DNA of 64,000 nucleotides, from the NCBI GenBank assembly GCA_002778195.1, contig PCDI01000001.1, positions 4,179,869-4,243,868 of the forward strand. The letters run 5' to 3'. The notes below the pieces were generated by a model. It worked only from the letters and a program-made list of their open reading frames with translations, was not told where the DNA came from and did no database searches. How positions within the stretch are numbered: position 1 is the stretch's first letter; every line of letters starts with the position of its first letter. Both the position numbers and the translations under genes were made by a program. Shown piece after piece: positions 32,910 through 45,800 of the stretch. This DNA is from Raffaelea ambrosiae (Eukaryota > Ascomycota > Sordariomycetes > Ophiostomatales > Ophiostomataceae).

Positions 32910-35836
32910 GTTCTTTTTTTTTCGTGCTCTCCTGTTCTGCTGCTCTTCTGTCCGCACAGGGGGGACGTGCGTGTCGTGTTTTGTTCGTGGGCAGATCACT
33001 GCTAAACGTGCGAGCTCTCCCGTCCGTTCCCCCCAGTTCTAGGCCAGGTCTCGATCGCGTGTGTGTGGCTGACCACAACGGATGTCGATAATGGACCTGA
33101 AACGGGCGTTGGCGGCCGTTAGGTGGTAAAGGGGAGAACAGACAGTGAAAAAAAGAGGGGACGCGAATAAAACGACACGTGAAGCTAATAATTGGCGGAT
33201 AGTTAAGATAACACCAACAAGCTGCCCAATGCAGAAGGCGCCGGGCAGAACGGCAGGCAGGCAAGCAGGAAGACAGGCACAAGTGCAGGAAGGCACGACC
33301 AAGGTGGAAGCCGCAATGCTGTGTAATCGCGCAGGCAGACAAGCCACAGTCATGGGGAACTTGACAGCCCAGATCAAAACCGGTGTTCCACAGGCACCTA
33401 GATTGACACAGCCCTAGCCTGCCTGATTGGTAACCAAGGTACACTCGTAGACCGTTCCTTGTAGCACGACAGACAATGCGGCAGCCACAGCTGGGGGGGT
33501 TCAAAACAGCACAGAGCTCGCAGCTCACAGGGCCTGGGCCACAGCTTGCGACAGCTGGACCGGGTAAGTCAGGGTGAATACTCGTAGGAGCGCGCCACGG
33601 GGAGCAAACACGCCAAAAACAAGCTTTAGCGCCGCGGAACATAGGGTACATCGGTCCATCGAATGGTTCGGTACGTGTGGCAACGGATGATCAAAAGGAG
33701 CGAGGGAGAGCGTTGGACGCGTTTGTTTCTCGTGTCTGTCTCGGATTGGAGGACTGTGCCAGGTATTATTAACAACTGTTCTCGCACTGTATGTGCTAGG
33801 TCGGCGTGATTCGCCGCAGACTGATTATTAATGGGAGCCGCCGCAACAGCCCGACCAGACAAGGAACAGGCAGACCCCCTGGGCAGGGCGAGACAGGAGC
33901 ACGCCACCCACAAAAAATGGGCTGTTTCGACGTTCCGACGGCCACAGCCAGAAGGCGGCGGAGCAGAATCCTACCAAGATAGGGTTGTCGCAGGCCGACA
34001 AAAAAAGTCGTTTACGAGTATCTTACATGGTGAGAGATACGTATCTTACGAGGCGTATGAGCAATGAGCGCGAGGACTGCAGAGGGATAGGAGGGCATGA
34101 AATTGGGATATGTTGGACAAAGCTGGAAAAGTAGCGGGATGTAATGAGATGTTGTGAGATGTTATAAAATATTATGATATGTTATGTGCTGTTCCGAGCT
34201 GTACGGAGAAATGTTAGGGCGTTTGAAGATGTTTGACGCATATTGGCCGAGCATAAAATTGGAATGGGAGCATGTCACTACACAGTAAGGGGGGGGAGGG
34301 TGCATGGCGAAGAAAAAGAAAGTAAGCCAAACGAGGAGAACAAGGAACAACGGGAAGTAAGGGAACCAAAAAGGGCACCAAGGGAAAAGAAAAAGCTAAG
34401 AAAAGGAAGAAATAGGAAGAAAACAGGGCAAACCGGAGAGAAAACGCACGAGGCGACGAGACAGGAAAGGGCAGGAATAAAAAAAAGAAAAGAAAAGAAA
34501 CAGACTGAAACTCGAAAAGAGCAGGACTGGAAAAAAACCACGAAAAGACGAAAAGACGGGAAAGCACAGAATAGGGCAGGAAGGACGAAAATAGATAGAC
34601 GGCAGGCATTCGATCAAACGATCAAACGAGTGAAAAAGAAAATGGAACGGAGCGGTCGAACCAAATGGGATGAAGCATAAACGCTGGAAACAAACTAAAA
34701 TTGCTGCCGTCTGGGAAAATCCTGCGATCTTCCCATGATCTCGTCATCACAACGTGGCCGGCAGCACGATCATGCAGCCCTGGGCGTATTGTCTGTGGCC
34801 GCCTTCCTGTGCATTTTCGTGGTGGAGTGTGAATATGGTGGTATGGGACGTAGAGGGGAGCAACTACATAGCAACTACTATGTATTTTGCTGGCAGCTGT
34901 GTTGGTGATGTGCGTATGTGTGAGTGTATCCACGGTGAGCGCGCGCCTACAAAATCGCATGTTCTACAATTCCAAATTCCCAATCCAAACTCCTCCCCGG
35001 GTCGCAGGCGTCCGCCGGACCAAACTTCCGTTCGTTGGTGACGATCCGGCCGCCACCCTGGCTGTGTGGATGCTACGACATGGCCAGGATCGTCGCAGAC
35101 GGGAGAATGCGAGAACAAACGACAGGCTGTGAGAGGCTCGCTGGGCGGGAACGTCGAGAGAAGATACCAGGGGAAAAGGCGGAGTGGATGGGGTGAATGG
35201 AGCGAATGGGGGGGGGGCGAAAAATAAAAATGAAAATGTTGCTGAAAACGGAGCAGAGACGCCGAGGAGGTGAGGCCGACGAGAACACAAAGAAGGAAAG
35301 TGGACATGAGAAGTGACGAAACGGAAAGAGGTTCTGCAGAAGAGTGGAATGCAGTGGAATAGCACGGCACAAGGAGAGAAGTGGAATAGGGTAATATAAA
35401 GAGTGGGAGCCGATACCAAGGCTAGGGTATGTCAAAATACTATGTATCTTACATCCTCAAGATACATCCTCGAGATAATAATGCTTGTATACAAAGTAGT
35501 TAGTGCGAGAACTCTAGGCACAAGCAACCCCAACCCTGGCTTTTCCTCTTTTGCCTCGTTCTGCGCTGCGCTGCCGGGCTGCAACCGGCTGCAAACTGGG
35601 CGGCGGGCTGGGCTGGGACTGGTCGGGGCTGGCCAGGACTCTCTGCGACTGGCTGGGACTGGCTGGCCCTCTGGCCATTGCCCCCCCATCCTGGCATGAC
35701 CGTCGTCGAAAGTGGCACCATCTTTTCGGCCAGCTGCCGCCCAACTGCTTTTTTTCTGGGGCCAATCTGCAGTTGGGGGGGGGCTTGTCAACGGCAAGCC
35801 TACCTAGCGGAAACGGCAGTTCCGCTGGGGTGCGGC

Positions 35837-35878
35837 GTCCTGTGGCGGTCCTGTGGTCCTGTGGTCCTGTGGTCGTGG
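35837..35878. repeat. Octanucleotide microsatellite (GTCCTGTG)x3 plus flanks
   Basis: Perfect GTCCTGTG units at 35848, 35856 and 35864, with degenerate copies at 35837 and 35872. Confidence 0.88.
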
Positions 35879-37309
35879 CTCCTGCAGTTTCTCCCTGTTA
35901 TGGGGAAGTATCTTAATACATATTATGCTACTACGGGTACTACATAGTAAGTAGTTAGCTACTAGCATGTAGCCTCCCACCACGACCCTGCCCAGAGATA
36001 CATGGTACCTTGCCACGCGTGATGCGGTACCCCTGGCGTCACTAAGACGCCCAACCCGGACAAGAAGAAGAAAAGACAGAGAAAAAAAGCGAAATAAGGA
36101 CAGGGAAAAAAAGGACAAACAGCAGAAAGACACACCACCACACGCAATACCACTCCAGCCCACAAGACCACCACCATTCCCTCTGCACGTCCCATAGTAA
36201 GATACATAGTAAGATACACCCCCTCGGTATCGACCGATGTCCACCCGTTGCCCAGCGGCTCCTCAGGCCATTTCCCACGTCTCGTCGTGCGTCTCGTCTG
36301 TCCTGCGCCCCTCTCGCCTGGCCGCCTGCCACGCCTCGCACCGCTCGCTGGCCCCCTCTGGGCCCCCTCTTACTCTGGCCGCCCATCTGCCCAGTCGGCT
36401 CCCTTTCCCCCCCCTGAGACCAAGTACCCTGCCCGCTCTGGCTCGCATCACTATCGAAAGATGTTTCCCCCCTCTCTGCGCTACCCGGCGCCAGCGTCCG
36501 CCAGCGAGACGCCCGCAGCAGCCCAGCAGGATGCGCGCTGCTCCCAGGGCGAGACGCTCGCTGGCCTGGCCCGTGGCCAGGTGGCTCTATGCTGCTCCAT
36601 CGTGCCTCCATCGTGCCTTCCGTGGCGCACAAACACGCCCACTGCGGCCGCTTGTCGTGCCTTCCTAGCCGCCGTGTTAGTGCGTGCTTCCACAGTCGCC
36701 GGGTATTATCTCTGGTATTCTTAGTAGCCAACGGGCCTGACAAGCACCCGCTGCCCTCTCTCTGCTCCCCCCCGTGTCTGCTCGTGATTACATAGCACCC
36801 CCCGCCCTGCTCACCTCCGTAGATAGACTCACCACGATGGAGCCATCCAATATACCAGAGGCCCGGTGCTGATCCCACCGCCTAATGCACCACTCGGACA
36901 CGGAAACCACCCAAACCGCCCCAAACCTTCCACAGACAGCAGTTATAAGACACTTTCTCTCCTTCATCGCCCTCGCCTGCTTCCCCACCCGTGTCCTGCC
37001 CGTTTCTTTTTTATCCTACTCTCTCCTACATAGTACTCTCACATACTTCTCTCCCTTTCTCCCTCTTTCCTGTTCTTCTCTCTGTCACGCCCTTTTCTTC
37101 CTCTTCTCTCCTTCTACTACATCACCATACCACCCACCCGCTCACCTGCTCGCCCTCGTCCTCACCTTGGCACCCTCTTCTCTTCCGTGGAACCATATCT
37201 GTCCTTGTATAACACCACACCTCCTCTCTGGCTCGCCGTGTTCACCGGTCTCTCGCCGTCATCCTCGCTCTCTCTATTCCAGTAAACCGAATAGTCTATG
37301 ACGCCATAG

Positions 37310-37366
37310 CATATATATCAGGTACATATATATTTACAACATATATATCCGCACACTCATATATAT
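37310..37366. repeat. Four spaced CATATATAT elements
   Basis: CATATATAT starts at 37310, 37325, 37340 and 37358 (spacing 15, 15, 18), about 330-380 bp upstream of the ATG at 37692. They could supply TATA function or be a decayed microsatellite. Confidence 0.85.
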
Positions 37367-37691
37367 ACCTCTTCCGACCACACGCATACATACCCACGAA
37401 CACGCCGAAACAGCCGTCTGGACTCGTCCTGTTCTTCCCGTTCTATTCTGCCAAGAAAAAGGAGAACGAAAAACGAACGCAGCGGTGACGCAGAGTATTC
37501 CCAGCAAAGGAATAAAAAAAGCAAAAAAAAAAACCCACTCTGGCAGAGCAACCAAAATTCACAAAACTGTGTGTGCCATCCCGATTACCGCAGGCAAGCA
37601 AAGGAAAGGGAACAAAAGAAGCTGCATCGGTCCCCAGTGAAAAAGGCCGATGACCAACACTCATCTGGAGTGAAAGACCCCTAGAAAAGTC

Positions 37692-39701
37692 ATGGCTGCG
37701 TCCATGCCGTGGATGCCATTTCCTTTTGTTTCCGGACCTCAGATCCCGGTAACGCCACCACCCGACCACCAGACCTTCCCACTGGGCCAGCCGCCTGTCT
37801 CGCCGAATCTCCTCAAATCCTTTACCCAGGAGCTCTACGGCGGAGTCGCTCTCGGCGGCGGAATCAACAACATCACCAGCCTCAACAGCCTCAACAGCAG
37901 CTTGAACGGCCTCAACAGCATCAGCCCCCCCAACGGACTGAACGGTATCAGCGGAATTAACGGACTCAGCGGACTCAACGCAATGGCAGGCAACGGTGGA
38001 ATCAACGGCGGAATCAACGGCCCGCTCACCAGCCAGGTCAACATGGCCACAGCCCTGAAAACGGCCGGCCTGCAGGCCCAGATGATGATGAGCCAGCAGC
38101 GAGCAGCCATGCGCAACAGCAATGCTGCCGCCGCCGCCGCCGCCACTCGATCAAGAGCAACACCGCCAGGAACGACTCCTGTTGCTTCTTCTTCTACTAC
38201 CCGGCCAGAAATCAAACGCGAGCCGTCCGCCGATGACAGAATGCCGTCAGCACCATCTGCCTCGGAGCAGACCTCGACCGCCGAAACCACGCCATCTACG
38301 ACAAACACGCAGAGACGCAGCGTCGCCACCACTGCCACGGCAACGACAGCCGCCACGACCAAGACGACGGCCACAGCACCATCTTCAGCAGGACTCGGTG
38401 GTGCAGCAGCAGCAGCGTCGTCCGCTATCCCACCAGCAGTTGCAGCAGCAGCATCCAGGCAAGCCGCAGCCGCCTCATCACGGCAAGCCGCAGCAGCAGC
38501 AGCAGCACGAGCACATGCGGCAGGAGGAGGCCTGCCCAATATGGCCGACCCGACGAAACTCAATGCGGCGGCGGCGGCCGCCGCCGCCGCTGCTGCGTCC
38601 TCTACGACAGCCGCCGACCTCAACAACATCAGCGGCGACCCGCGCTACCTCGCCATGGCCTCGCGCATCGCCGCCTACTACCACCAGCGGTGCCAGGCCG
38701 TCGCCAACTTCCAGCAGCAGCGGTGCCAGGCCTGGGCCAACATGCAGCGCCAGAAGAGCCAGGAGATGATGCAGGCTGCCATGCTCGTGGTGGCCTGGTA
38801 CATCCGCGACCGCATCCAGCGCCGTCGGCGCCGCCAGAAGCGCCAATTCCGCCGCGGCCTGGCCATCAAGGCCAGCCAGAGAGCGGCCGCCAACCGAGCC
38901 GCTGCCGCTGGTGGTGCTGCTGGAGGCGGCACCGCCACTGGCCGGATCACCAAGGGCGAGACCGTCCGGAAATGGGTGCTGCAAGTGCCCGACGACGGCA
39001 CCGCTCTGTCGCCCAACGCCCACGGCAGCCGCGACAAGCCCCTGGACCCCGACGAGATGTCGTTCGACGTGGACCGCGACACCGTCTCGGACAAGGACCA
39101 GCGCCTGTACAACGTGGCCGACAACCTGATCAAGAGCCAGCTGGCGCGCATCGACGTGCCGCTGATGGGCGCGCTGTCGTTCGAGGCGAGCGACAGCGAG
39201 AGCGAAGAAGAAGAAGACCTGGACGACGAGATGATGGAAGACTACGAGGGCGAGGAAGAGGAAGAGGACGACGAGGAGGAAGAGGATGGCGAGGAAGAAG
39301 AAGACGAGGACGACGCGATGAAAGACTACGAGGAGCGCGGTCCGCATGTCCATCCGGACGTGGCTGCGGGCATCATCAACATCACCACCTCGCCGGCCAA
39401 GGCCACGGCTGCCGCCGTTCGGATCACTGCCGTCAAGAACGCCGCTGCTGCTGCTGCTGCGGCTTCTGGTGGTGCTGGCGGTGCTCCTGCCGCCGCCACG
39501 GCCACGCCCGTCCTGCCGCCCGACCCACCAGCCATTGTCGAGGAAGACAATCGGGTCGACGACGACGACGACGATGACGACGACGACGAGTATCTGGATG
39601 ACGACGACGACTACGACGACGACGAGGTGTCGGCACTGGTGCACCACGGCACGGGCGGGCACAACAGCCGCCAGCGCACCAACGCCAGCTCGTACTCGTA
39701 A
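37692..39701 (+). CDS. Uncharacterised low-complexity protein with a basic helical core
   Basis: Single-exon 669-aa frame with good ATG context and strong G/C3 bias; I do not recognise a named family. In order: a Pro-rich N-terminus; an Asn/Gly/Leu/Ser segment built of L/I-N-G/S triplets (57-110); poly-Ala and Thr/Ala-rich linkers (144-310); a compact predicted-helical core (about 311-400) with two RCQA repeats (HQRCQAVANFQQQ / QQRCQAWANMQR), a hydrophobic helix QEMMQAAMLVVAWYI, then an Arg-rich block RDRIQRRRRRQKRQFRRG; a region with KGETVRKWVLQVP; very acidic runs (499-547 and 621-645); and a Ser/Thr-rich end. The Arg block could be a nuclear localisation signal. A chromatin or nucleolar role is possible but is inference only. 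Confidence 0.82.
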   Translation: MAASMPWMPFPFVSGPQIPVTPPPDHQTFPLGQPPVSPNLLKSFTQELYGGVALGGGINNITSLNSLNSSLNGLNSISPPNGLNGISGINGLSGLNAMAGNGGINGGINGPLTSQVNMATALKTAGLQAQMMMSQQRAAMRNSNAAAAAAATRSRATPPGTTPVASSSTTRPEIKREPSADDRMPSAPSASEQTSTAETTPSTTNTQRRSVATTATATTAATTKTTATAPSSAGLGGAAAAASSAIPPAVAAAASRQAAAASSRQAAAAAAARAHAAGGGLPNMADPTKLNAAAAAAAAAAASSTTAADLNNISGDPRYLAMASRIAAYYHQRCQAVANFQQQRCQAWANMQRQKSQEMMQAAMLVVAWYIRDRIQRRRRRQKRQFRRGLAIKASQRAAANRAAAAGGAAGGGTATGRITKGETVRKWVLQVPDDGTALSPNAHGSRDKPLDPDEMSFDVDRDTVSDKDQRLYNVADNLIKSQLARIDVPLMGALSFEASDSESEEEEDLDDEMMEDYEGEEEEEDDEEEEDGEEEEDEDDAMKDYEERGPHVHPDVAAGIINITTSPAKATAAAVRITAVKNAAAAAAAASGGAGGAPAAATATPVLPPDPPAIVEEDNRVDDDDDDDDDDEYLDDDDDYDDDEVSALVHHGTGGHNSRQRTNASSYS

Positions 39702-42700
39702 ACAAGTCTCACTACGCGCCGCCGCCGGGTCATACCGACTCATGAAGGGTTTGCGTGACCGGCTCGCATGTAATGTTGGAAAAGCCTTCTTGTTGTCAGC
39801 GAATAAAAGCCTGATAGGAGTTGCAAGAGGGGAAGGCGCTTGTGATATCAAGGAGAACGCGATTGGGCAGCCCTCTCCTGATAGGATGATACCCCGGATT
39901 GGGTCGCATCTGGGAAGGCGAATGGAATGATTACTCCTCTGGAATGGAGTTGCCAGGGGGGAAGCGATTGGGATACCCCTTGAGAAGGAAATTTGTGCAA
40001 ATGGGAGGCGGGGGAGGCAAATACTTTACCACTCACGTTTTATTGTCTGTTTTTTTTTTTTTTCCTTACACAACATACACAACGCGACGACAAACGACAG
40101 CACAGATGAGAAGAATCCGCGTGACCCAAGGGCATGGGATTTTGGGATGACCTTTATTGTTTATTTTTTTGCCATGAAAGCCAACACAGCACTTGCTCTT
40201 CTTTGTTTTATTTGTTCTATTTCTCGTTCGTTGCCGGTTTGTCTCTTTGTTTATCAACTCATATCTACTTTTCTTTTGTCGGTCTCATCTTTTCCATCAT
40301 GTCTACCATGCTCTCTACTACTGTTATCTTTTATGTCTTCATTTTTTATTTTTCGATTTGGGATTGGCGGATTAATGATATTAACGGGCGTCTCGGCGCG
40401 TTATGGAAAGAGACCAACTATATTTCCCCCATTTTTTTGGCACTTCTTTTGACACAAACGTTGACTTTCGATGGGTGTTTTTGTTTCGGGGGGCCTTTGG
40501 TTTTGCCTCTTGCGAACAGCGGTTTCTTAAATTCTTTAGAACCTTCCACCGACTTCCCCATCTGTTCCAAATACTCTATCTCTCTCCACCATCTTCTTTC
40601 TTCTTGTCTCTCTTTCCTTCCGGTCGGGGTTAGCCTTTTGCTTTCGTTTGTCTTCTTGACGTGTACGTCTGTACATTATCTTTTTTTTGCCCTTACCAGG
40701 CCTTTTTTTATTGATAGTGTTTAGTTATTGGTTTCTTTTCTCCCCTCAAAGGGCAGATAGTGAGTGTTACTTCAAATCAAAGAAAAAAAAATATGAAAAA
40801 GAGTCAACCCGGAAAAACTATAAATAGTAGTACAAACCAGTCATTCAGACGTCAAAAGAGAGGCTTTGACTGCTCTCTTCTCACTAGACGTTGGCAAACC
40901 CAACAGAGCCTCACAAACCATAACACCACCCCGGCCCTGACGATCTTTCTTTGATGACATGTCGTTGCCATAAGGCTGACGAACAGAAAAAGTGATCGCC
41001 AGGGTAAGGGGTGGCCGGGAAGACTGCACACAAACGACCGGGGACGCGCGCCATCCTGTTCTGCCCTATCACGGCCGGATCCCAAACACCCAACGAATGG
41101 GGACTGCCACCCCCCCTTTCATGTTGACCACCAACCAGAGACCATGGTTCGTGGTTGCTTTTCCTGCAGTCTGCAGTGTAAATATAAATAAATATAAAAA
41201 GGCATCTGCAAAAAAAAAAGACAGGTCGTACTACAGCATCGCGGTGTAAAAAAGGGGTGTCTTCAAAGAGACACGTTGTACGACAAAGATCCGTGGTGCG
41301 TTCCTTTTTGTTTTTGGAACATCCCCGCCTACTTCACAAAAGTTCCCACTCTCTTATACTTCGGAAGACTGTCCTTTGGAGACTGTCCTCACCCCACGGA
41401 AGACGGACAATTCGGTGCCGACTTGACCGATTTGATAATTTTTCCTTGGTCAACGGCTCACTCTCGCAAGAGATCACGGACGAATTGGCGACTCGGTATC
41501 GACCCAGCCGGCATCCCAGTCTCGTACGCACTGGATTGTTGTCGCTAGCATCTATTCCCGGAATACGGCTTGGCAGAAAGACAGTTCACAATTAGCGTTC
41601 ACCAGTAGTGCTCGTGTAGTGCGGAGTAACAACCACACACAAAAAAAAAAAAAAAAAAAAACAGGCGAGAGCACGAATCTCCGGTCGTTAGTTTTGCTCG
41701 TACGGCCGGCCGGTTTCCCAGATAAGAGACGAAAGACGAGCCTTTTATTTTTTGGCCTCTTACACTATTCTAGCAGGTGGATAACAAGCCCGGTCGTACC
41801 ATGTGTGTTCTGTATCGTCCGAATACAAGGGGGGGGGGGCGGAGGGAGACGTACACCGTAACTACCATAGTACTGTGGTCAGGCGGTCAGGCAAGCTTCG
41901 AGCCTGTTTTGCGGTGGTACACCACGTTGCAGACGTCTCCAAAGTCGCATCCGAGTGTCGGTCTACTGCCCACCTGTATTCTCCGGCCTACGGCCCCTCG
42001 TGACTTCCGCTGCTAGCCGAATTGGGCAGCACAGTCAGCAGTGTGCACGGTCCACATGGCGTCTCCACACACAGACCACCTTTCTGAAGCAGCTTTTGCT
42101 CTTGTCTCCACAGAAACTGCTCTCTCTGTCTCCCTCGTACGCTGGGAGGAGAGAGGGGCAACCAACCGCCCGTTTCTGCCGCCAGTTCGTCACTGTTTGC
42201 TAACACGGGCGGACTACTATGTACTCTTGGTTGGCTCGGTAGCTTTTCCACCGGCTGGTGTTTGGTGTACTTGGGCCGTTCTTGCCTGGTTTCACCTAGC
42301 GTTTGGGCGGTGGTGCGGAGAAGCTCTGGTGACCTCAAGCCTGCGTGTGTGCCTGTCGTCTCCCGCCCTTCGTGCCTTCCTTTCTCGGGTCAGGACAAGG
42401 GGACCTTTAAAACACAGCACACATCACACAAAAGCACACAAAACAGCCACCACTTTCCTTCTCCAACCTCTTGATTTTAAGACGCCCATTCTCCATGCCA
42501 ATTCTCCCTTTTGCCTCTTTTTGGTGGAACAGTTTTGCATATAGTTCCATTCCTTTTTTATTTGGTATCGCTCGCTCTCTTTTTGGCTTACACATTCTGC
42601 TCGTATCTATTATCTCTCTTTAGCCGAAGAAGACGGCCTGATAGCTCGACCAAGCTCAGCTCCCACATTTAGCTCCGCTCGACTCCTCGACACTTCGGCA

Positions 42701-42807
42701 CCTCGACACCTCGACATCCTCGAGAGCTCGACCACGTCGAAGCTACACTCCCATTCATTTTTCAAACCTCTTTTTCTCGTCTCTTCCAAATCGCATCCTC
42801 TCTCAAA
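39702..42807. other. 3.1-kb intergenic region and ams1 promoter
   Basis: About 40,030-40,740 is T-rich and carries A-poor frames encoding only hydrophobic residues; I regard these as composition artefacts. A20 lies near 41,640. CTCGAC-rich repeats (42,644-42,740) sit just before the ams1 ATG. One TACTATGTA motif lies at 42215-42223. No supported gene. Confidence 0.65.
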
Positions 42808-45800
42808 ATGGGTGGCGGTCATGGACACCCGCACGGGGCCAGCTCGAACTACCCGCAGCAGGCGCCGAAGCCGGTCGGCCAGAAGATTGCCAACATCTAC
42901 CGCGACCGCATCAACCAGTTCTACTCGAGCGGCCAGTGGGACAAGGTCAATCTGCTTTCGTAAGTTTTTTTTTTTAATCTGCGAGAACACGAAAATGCTC
43001 GTGGAGGCGAGCCAAGCGCCGTCCTGGCCCTCCCTCGAGTCCTCTGACGTCACTCTCCACAAGTCGCTCAAGCTTGTCTGGCTCGTGATGATCCCTGCCC
43101 ACGAACATGTCGCGATGATCTGTGTTGTTCGCTCTCACGATGCTCGCTGTTGCTTACTTTGGCGGTGCTATCTCCCTATCTCCCGCTCCATGATCTCCAC
43201 TAACCACCTCCCCCCCCCCCCCCCCCCAGGATGATGAACGAGGGCGTCGCATCGGGCAGCCCGCACGTCAAGCTCTCGAAATGGAGCGCCCCCGGCCAGG
43301 ACCGGCCGACGTTCGCGCACGCGGTCAAGCAAAAGTTCGAGGAGACGTCGGTCGGCGCCATGTTCGGCCCGTCGTGGTCGACGCACTGGTTCAAGATCGA
43401 GGTGGCGGTGCCCAAGGAGCTGCGCAACAAGGAGCTGCTCGAGTTCCACTGGGACGCCAACAACGAGGGCCTCGTGTGGTCCGTCGACGGCGAGCCGCTG
43501 CAGGGCCTGACGGGCGGCGGCGAGCGCGTCGAGTGGGTGCTGCCGGACAGCTTCCGCAGCGGCGAGCCGGCCACGTTCTACATTGAGATGGCCTGCAACG
43601 GCATGTTCGGCAACGCGCCCGGCGGCGACAGCATCCAGCCGCCCAACCCCGACCGCTACTTCCAGCTGTCCAAGGCCGACATCGTGGCCGTCAACTACGC
43701 CGCGCGCCAGCTCTACGTCGACATCTGGATCATCGGCGACGCCGCGCGCGAGTTCCCCACCGACTCGTGGGAGCAGCACAAGGCCCTCAGCGTGGCCACC
43801 AAGATCATCGACAGCTTCGAGCGCGGCAACCCGGCCAGCATCCAGCGCGCGCGCAAGATCGCCGAGGAGTACCTGGGCCCGCACCCGGACTCGACCAGCG
43901 TGTTCGACATCAAGCCCGGCAAGGAGCCCGTCGTCTTCGGCATCGGCCACTGCCACATCGACACCTGCTGGCTGTGGCCGTGGGCCGAGACCAAGCGCAA
44001 GGTCGCGCGCTCGTGGACCAACCAGTGCAACCTGATGGAGCGCTATCCGGAGCTCAACTTTGCCTGCTCGCAGGCCCAGCAGTACAAGTGGCTCAAGCAG
44101 CTGTACCCGTCCGTGTTTGCCCGCGTCAGCGCCAAGGTCAAGGCGGGCCAGTTCCACCCCATCGGCGGCAGCTGGGTCGAGCACGACACCAACATGCCCA
44201 GCGGCGAGTCGCTCGTGCGCCAGTTCGTCTACGGCCAGCGCTTCTTTGAGGGCCACTTTGGCGAGCGCTGCCAGACCTTCTGGCTGCCCGACACCTTTGG
44301 CTACTCCAGCCAGCTGCCCCAGCTGTGCCGCCTCTCCGGCATGACCCGCTTCCTCACCCAGAAGCTCAGCTGGAACAACATCAACAAGTTCCCCCACACC
44401 ACCTTCAACTGGGTCGCCCTCGACGGCTCCCAGGTCATCTGCCACATGCCGCCCTCCGAGACCTACACCGCCGAGGCCCACTTTGGCGACGTCCGCCGCA
44501 GCATCACCCAGCACAAGAGCATGGACCAGGACCACACCTCGCTGCTCGTCTTCGGCAAGGGCGACGGCGGCGGCGGCCCCACCTGGCAGCACGTCGAGAA
44601 GCTGCGCCGCTGCCGCGGCATGGCCGACAACGTCGGCCTGCTGCCGCGCGTCCACCTGGGCGGCACCGTCGACGAGTTCTTTGGCCGCCTCGAGGCCAAG
44701 GCCAACGACTTTGTCACCTGGTACGGCGAGCTCTACTTTGAGCTGCACCGCGGCACCTACACCACCCAGGCCAACAACAAGCGCAACAACCGCCGCTCCG
44801 AGTTTATCCTGCGCGACATTGAGCTGCTCGCCACCATCGCCTCGCTGCGCACGGATTCCGCCTACAAGTACCCCAAGGGCGACATTGACGACATGTGGGA
44901 GAACACCCTGCTGTGCCAGTTCCACGACTGCCTGCCGGGCAGCGCCATCGAGATGTGCTACGACGACTCCGACGAGTGCTACGCCAAGGTCTTTGACACC
45001 GCCGACCGCCTCCTCGCCGACCTCTACAAAGAGCTCGGCGTCGTCGCCCCCGCCGGCGTCTCGGTCCGGGACGACGCCCAGCCTATCGTTTCGCTCGCCC
45101 GCGGCGCCGCCATCAACACCCTGCCGTGGCCGCGCAAGGAGCTGGTCGCCATCTCCGCGACCGAGTGCGCCGTTGCCAGCGGCCTGGGCCCCGTCATGTC
45201 GCTGGAGCCGCTGCCGGCCTTGGACAAGACCACCGGCAAGCCGGCGGTGTCGCTGCACGAGCTGGGCAAGGGCGTGTTTGTCCTGCAGAACACGAACCTG
45301 CGCGTGACCATCAAGGACGGCGTCATCACGTCGCTGTACGACCACGTCGGCGAGCGCGAGGTGGTGGCCCCCGGCGGCAAGGCCAACCAGTTTGTCATCT
45401 TCGACGACAAGCCGCTGTACTGGCAGGCCTGGGACGTGGAGGTGTACCACCTGGACACGCGCCAGGAGCTGACGAGCAGCGCCACCTACGTGGGCGAGAA
45501 CACGCCGCACCGCGTCAGCATTGTCACCGAGACCAAGATCAGCGAGAAGAGCAGCATCGTCACGACCATCAGCCTGTCGGCCGCTCTCGAGGGCGAGCCG
45601 TCCATGGTCGAGGTGGAGAGCGAGGTGGACTGGCACGAGACGATGCGCTTCCTCAAGGTCGAGTTCCCCGTCACTGTGCGCAACACCGAGGCCAGCTACG
45701 AGACCCAGTTTGGCATCGTCCGCCGCCCCACCCACTACAACACCAGCTGGGACATGGCCAAGTTCGAGGTCTGCTGCCACAAGTATGCCGACCTGTCCGA

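Larger units (their letters stand above)
32910..37691. other. 4.8-kb intergenic region
   Basis: No supported gene. The + strand is purine-rich at about 34,270-34,690 and pyrimidine-rich at about 36,240-37,300, the latter probably the promoter/leader of the 37,692 gene. Five TACATAGTA/TACTATGTA motifs (34876, 35438, 35941, 36203, 37027) and five GTATCTTAC/GTAAGATAC motifs (34018, 34041, 35444, 36197, 36209) cluster here. Confidence 0.7.

Noticed and set aside
40134..40724. 196-codon hydrophobic ORF that looks like a membrane protein
   Set aside because: The DNA is T-rich and A-poor on that strand. This removes stop codons and forces Phe/Leu/Ser codons, so the hydrophobicity is a composition effect.
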